This document shows, one piece after another, positions 61,709 to 64,000 of a stretch of DNA of 64,000 nt. A model generated the notes under the pieces. That model did not search any database. It saw nothing but the letters and a program-made list of their open reading frames with translations, and was not told the origin of the DNA. How positions within the stretch are numbered: the first letter of the stretch is position 1; the number at the start of each line of letters is the position of its first letter. The DNA lies in NCBI RefSeq assembly GCF_008274695.1, contig NZ_VTOU01000003.1:983263-1047262 (forward strand), read 5' to 3'. Source of the DNA: Sphingomonas montanisoli (lineage in GTDB: Bacteria; Pseudomonadota; Alphaproteobacteria; Sphingomonadales; Sphingomonadaceae). The translations under genes and the position numbers were made by a program.

Positions 61709-61991
61709 CCCCTTTCCCAGCGACTAGAGCAGCCCGCACCGATACGGTCCGGGGCTCGGTGGCGCCAATTGTGACGGTAAGTGCGGGTGCAGGCTGCCCC
61801 CACATCATTATTGTCCGCTTCTCTCCGCGGACAGTGCTGGGGGCGCCGAATAGTCCGAGCTTGAAAGCTAGGCACTCTTCCAATGCCGCCACCGATTTTG
61901 TCGTCGAAAACTCGGCCACTGGGGCTTTTTCCTGAATTTGCGCAGTCGTCGCGCAGCTGGTGAGCGCCAGGCAAGCAAGCACCTTTCTCAT
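61677..61991 (-). CDS. Putative lipoprotein moron in the tail operon
   Basis: 104 residues from ATG 61991 (GGAGGGATT ribosome site). A lipoprotein signal MRKVLACLALTSCATTAQIQ ends in the lipobox LTSC, so the mature protein should be anchored to the envelope. The rest (EECLAFKLGLFGAPSTVRGEKRTIMMWG) is short and unassigned. It is on the opposite strand to all nearby late genes and has its own start site, the layout of a phage moron expressed in the lysogen; a role in superinfection exclusion or host surface change is possible but not shown. Confidence 0.72.
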   Translation of the reverse strand: MRKVLACLALTSCATTAQIQEKAPVAEFSTTKSVAALEECLAFKLGLFGAPSTVRGEKRTIMMWGQPAPALTVTIGATEPRTVSVRAALVAGKGVRERVQACTE

Positions 61992-62037
61992 AATCCCTCC
62001 CGTCCAGACCGATCGAGCATAGCAAGGGACGAACCTT

Positions 62038-64000
62038 TTGGGAAAAGTCGTAAAAAGCGTGGTGATGGTGGGTGTCGCAGTCGGCATCGCTGTCGCGGCA
62101 CCCTATCTAGCCCCTTACCTTGCCTCGGCGCTCACCGTGTCGACGGCGGTGGCAACCGCGATTGTCAGCGTCGGACTCGGCTTGGCGGCTGGTGCGGCCA
62201 TGAAGGCACTTGGCCTCACGTCCAAGGTCGGCGCCCCGACGGCGAATAACGGCACGCCGACCGTTTACCGGCAAACGATCGCCAACTCGAACATTGTCTA
62301 TGGCCTGCGCCGGGTCGGCGGGCTGCTGACCTTTTTCCACGCCAGCCACGTCGGCGACGATTATTTCCGATATTTCGTGATCGCGGTCGCGGGGCATCGG
62401 GTGCAGGGCGTGCTGCGCTGGTTCCTAGGCGATGAAGAGGTGGCTGTCGACGGCGGCGGGATGGTCACCAGCGGCACCTATGCCGGCAAGGCGTGGCTGT
62501 GGTTCGAGAGGGGGATGGCTGATGCCGCCGCGCACGAAGTGTTTGTCGCGGAATGTGGCGGGCGGTGGACCGAAGATCATCGCGGGCGCGGGATCGCGAA
62601 GATCTACGCCAAGTTCAGCCTGACCGATGCGATCGTCCAGGCAGGAATGCCGAACATCACCTGCGAGATCGAAGGCAAGGACGATATCCGCGATCCGCGC
62701 ACGGGCGAAGCGGGCTATTCGAACAACGCGGCGCTGGTTTTCTACGACTGGATGCGCCTGCCGCGCGAAGAAGGCGGGTTCGGCGCCTATGCCGACGAGA
62801 TCCCCGACGACAGCTGGATCGCCGCGCAGGCCAACGTCTGCGACGAGGACGTCGTGCTGCTCGAAGGTGGCTCGGAGAAGCGCTACACGCTCGACGGCGT
62901 GATCGTCACCGGCGCTGCGCCCGCCCAGGTGCGCGACACGCTGATCATCAATTGCGCGGGCACCTTCGCCGATATCGGCGGTCAGTTCTACATGCGGCCC
63001 GGATATTGGGTGCCGCCGACGGCCAACCTGTCCGAAAGCGATCTGGCCGGGCCGATCACGGTCAGCGCGTTCACGTCGGGCGACGAGATCGCGAACGAAG
63101 TGCAGGGCAGCTATGTCGAGCCGGCCGCGCTCTACCAGTCGGCGCCGTTCCGGACGCAGGCGCAGCCGCTGGCCGATCCGCGTCAGATGGATCTCGATCT
63201 CGCCTTCGTGACATCGATCTCCCGCGCGACGCGGATCGGCCGGATCATGCTGCGTCGGGCGCTGAGCGAAAAGACGGTCGCGTGGCCGATGAACGTTGCA
63301 GGGCTGGCCGTGCAGGCAATGGACACGGTGCAGCTCGACACGGCTCGCTATGGCCTCGCCAACTATGCCTGGACAGTCGCGGCGTGGAAGATGAGCCAAG
63401 ACTTCGGCGTGGTGATGTCGCTGCGCGAAGAAAGCCCCGAGATTTACGATTGGGACCCGAGCGAAAGCCCGGCCCTGCCGCCGCACATCCCGGTCGCGCG
63501 GCCGGCGCCGATCCCGAACCGCTATCCCGACGGCACGCCGATCGAGGAGCTGCAGCCCGCCGAGCCTGGCGCGACCAACGGCATGACAGCCGCCGAGGCG
63601 GCGGCGCTCGCGGCGCTGGATGCGGATGCGGCGGCGGCGATGACGGCTTCCGCCGCCGCGCTCGCCGCCATCGCCGATCTTGAAGATCAGGCGGCTGCGC
63701 TGGTCGACAGCATCGACGGGATCGCAGCCGACATCATTGCGCAGGGGGGCGAGATAAATGCCCTGGAAACGACGACGGCGGCGCAGGGCGCGCTGATCGC
63801 CACAAATGCGCTCACGGTCAGCAATGTCGCAGGCGATGTCGCCACTTTGACGACCAAGGTCGTCGCGGGCGCCCAGCTGCTCAAGAACGGCTCGTTCGAG
63901 AATGGTTTTGCGGACTGGTCTGTTTGGGGGAACGGCGGGACGTGGCAGACGGGCAGCGGCGCGCCGTGGGGCTCGATCGCATTTCTTCCCACCCCGCCAG
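62038..64000 (+). CDS. Tail tip attachment/fibre protein, 3' end outside window
   Basis: Open frame of at least 654 codons, running off the window. TTG 62038 has AAGGGA nearby; ATG 62062-62065 is an alternative. N-terminal part has a hydrophobic stretch (VVMVGVAVGIAVAAPYLAPYLA) and then TVYRQTIANSNIVYGLRRVGGLLTFFHAS and ITVSAFTSGDEIANEVQGSYVEPA, as in siphophage tip attachment proteins of the gpJ-like type. From about residue 512 an Ala-rich coiled coil (about 90 residues) leads to a domain starting LLKNGSFENGFADWSVW, the beginning of a carbohydrate-binding-like module. Likely receptor binding. Confidence 0.85.
   Translation, partial: MGKVVKSVVMVGVAVGIAVAAPYLAPYLASALTVSTAVATAIVSVGLGLAAGAAMKALGLTSKVGAPTANNGTPTVYRQTIANSNIVYGLRRVGGLLTFFHASHVGDDYFRYFVIAVAGHRVQGVLRWFLGDEEVAVDGGGMVTSGTYAGKAWLWFERGMADAAAHEVFVAECGGRWTEDHRGRGIAKIYAKFSLTDAIVQAGMPNITCEIEGKDDIRDPRTGEAGYSNNAALVFYDWMRLPREEGGFGAYADEIPDDSWIAAQANVCDEDVVLLEGGSEKRYTLDGVIVTGAAPAQVRDTLIINCAGTFADIGGQFYMRPGYWVPPTANLSESDLAGPITVSAFTSGDEIANEVQGSYVEPAALYQSAPFRTQAQPLADPRQMDLDLAFVTSISRATRIGRIMLRRALSEKTVAWPMNVAGLAVQAMDTVQLDTARYGLANYAWTVAAWKMSQDFGVVMSLREESPEIYDWDPSESPALPPHIPVARPAPIPNRYPDGTPIEELQPAEPGATNGMTAAEAAALAALDADAAAAMTASAAALAAIADLEDQAAALVDSIDGIAADIIAQGGEINALETTTAAQGALIATNALTVSNVAGDVATLTTKVVAGAQLLKNGSFENGFADWSVWGNGGTWQTGSGAPWGSIAFLPTPP

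Larger units (their letters stand above)
32975..64000. mobile_element. Siphovirus-type prophage, left end to window edge
   Basis: Begins at the broken tRNA-Pro and has, in order, integrase and excisionase, a leftward accessory operon, repressor/operator/Cro immunity region, early regulators, replication genes, terminase, HK97-type head genes, tail genes up to the tape measure and tail tip. Gene order is lambda/HK97-like, with a non-contractile tail because no sheath or baseplate-wedge genes are seen. The structural genes resemble those of gene transfer agents in places, but integrase, repressor and replication genes mark it as a temperate phage. All head and tail genes appear intact; the beta-clamp gene has a frameshift. 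attR and lysis genes lie outside. Confidence 0.93.

Noticed and set aside
62553..63683. A 376-codon frame inside the tail tip gene.
   Set aside because: Its product is arginine-rich and unlike any protein family; the frame from 62038 is open to the window end and fits a tail tip protein.

Overview
The window is GC-rich chromosomal DNA of a sphingomonad-type alphaproteobacterium (Sphingomonas or a close relative). The evidence is the gene content: a PgmG-type phosphoglucomutase/phosphomannomutase, MipZ beside divergent panC, a DivK-like single-domain response regulator, the SUF order regulator-sufB-C-D-S-T-A, DUF3572, and palindromic intergenic repeats of the kind scattered through these genomes.

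Bases 1-32900 are ordinary chromosome: Dps; ribosomal protein L33; DivK; a DUF3572/HAD/RidA/GDPD/acyltransferase run; panC and mipZ; DnaJ-domain protein; pgmG; the ligase-associated DEXH helicase; a LuxR-type regulator; an acyl-CoA synthetase; gamma-glutamyltransferase; pyrD; an AraC-like regulator; the complete SUF iron-sulfur operon; a methyltransferase fused to an Mrr-like nuclease domain; and a set of metabolic and envelope genes ending with nnrD, a histidine phosphatase and a YpfJ-type zinc peptidase.

At 32936-32974 the 5' half of tRNA-Pro(TGG) stops at the anticodon loop, and an integrase gene follows 20 bases later. From here to the window end is a prophage of siphovirus organisation; its right end lies outside. 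A leftward operon (37687 down to 32994) carries nine small or accessory genes, an excisionase-like gene and the integrase. A lambda-like immunity region follows: two operators at 37720-37772, a LexA-like repressor (38039-38629), three operators at 38649-38712 and a Cro-like gene. All five operators fit TTGC-N7-GCAA.

The rightward early region has a CII-like regulator, a run of overlapping unknown genes, a DNA polymerase III beta clamp broken by one frameshift, an ASCH protein, SSB and a P4-type primase-helicase. It ends near a 16-bp stem terminator. The late region is an HK97-like head module (HNH, TerS, TerL, portal, protease, capsid, connectors) and a long non-contractile tail module (tube, frameshifted assembly chaperone, tape measure, tip proteins). 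An oppositely oriented lipoprotein gene sits inside the tail-tip genes, and a receptor-binding or tip-fibre gene is cut by the window end. Lysis genes and attR are not in the window.

I saw no CRISPR array and no rRNA. The most unusual points are the split tRNA without visible reconstitution, the five-operator immunity region, the frameshifted phage beta clamp and the candidate replication-origin repeats behind the primase.
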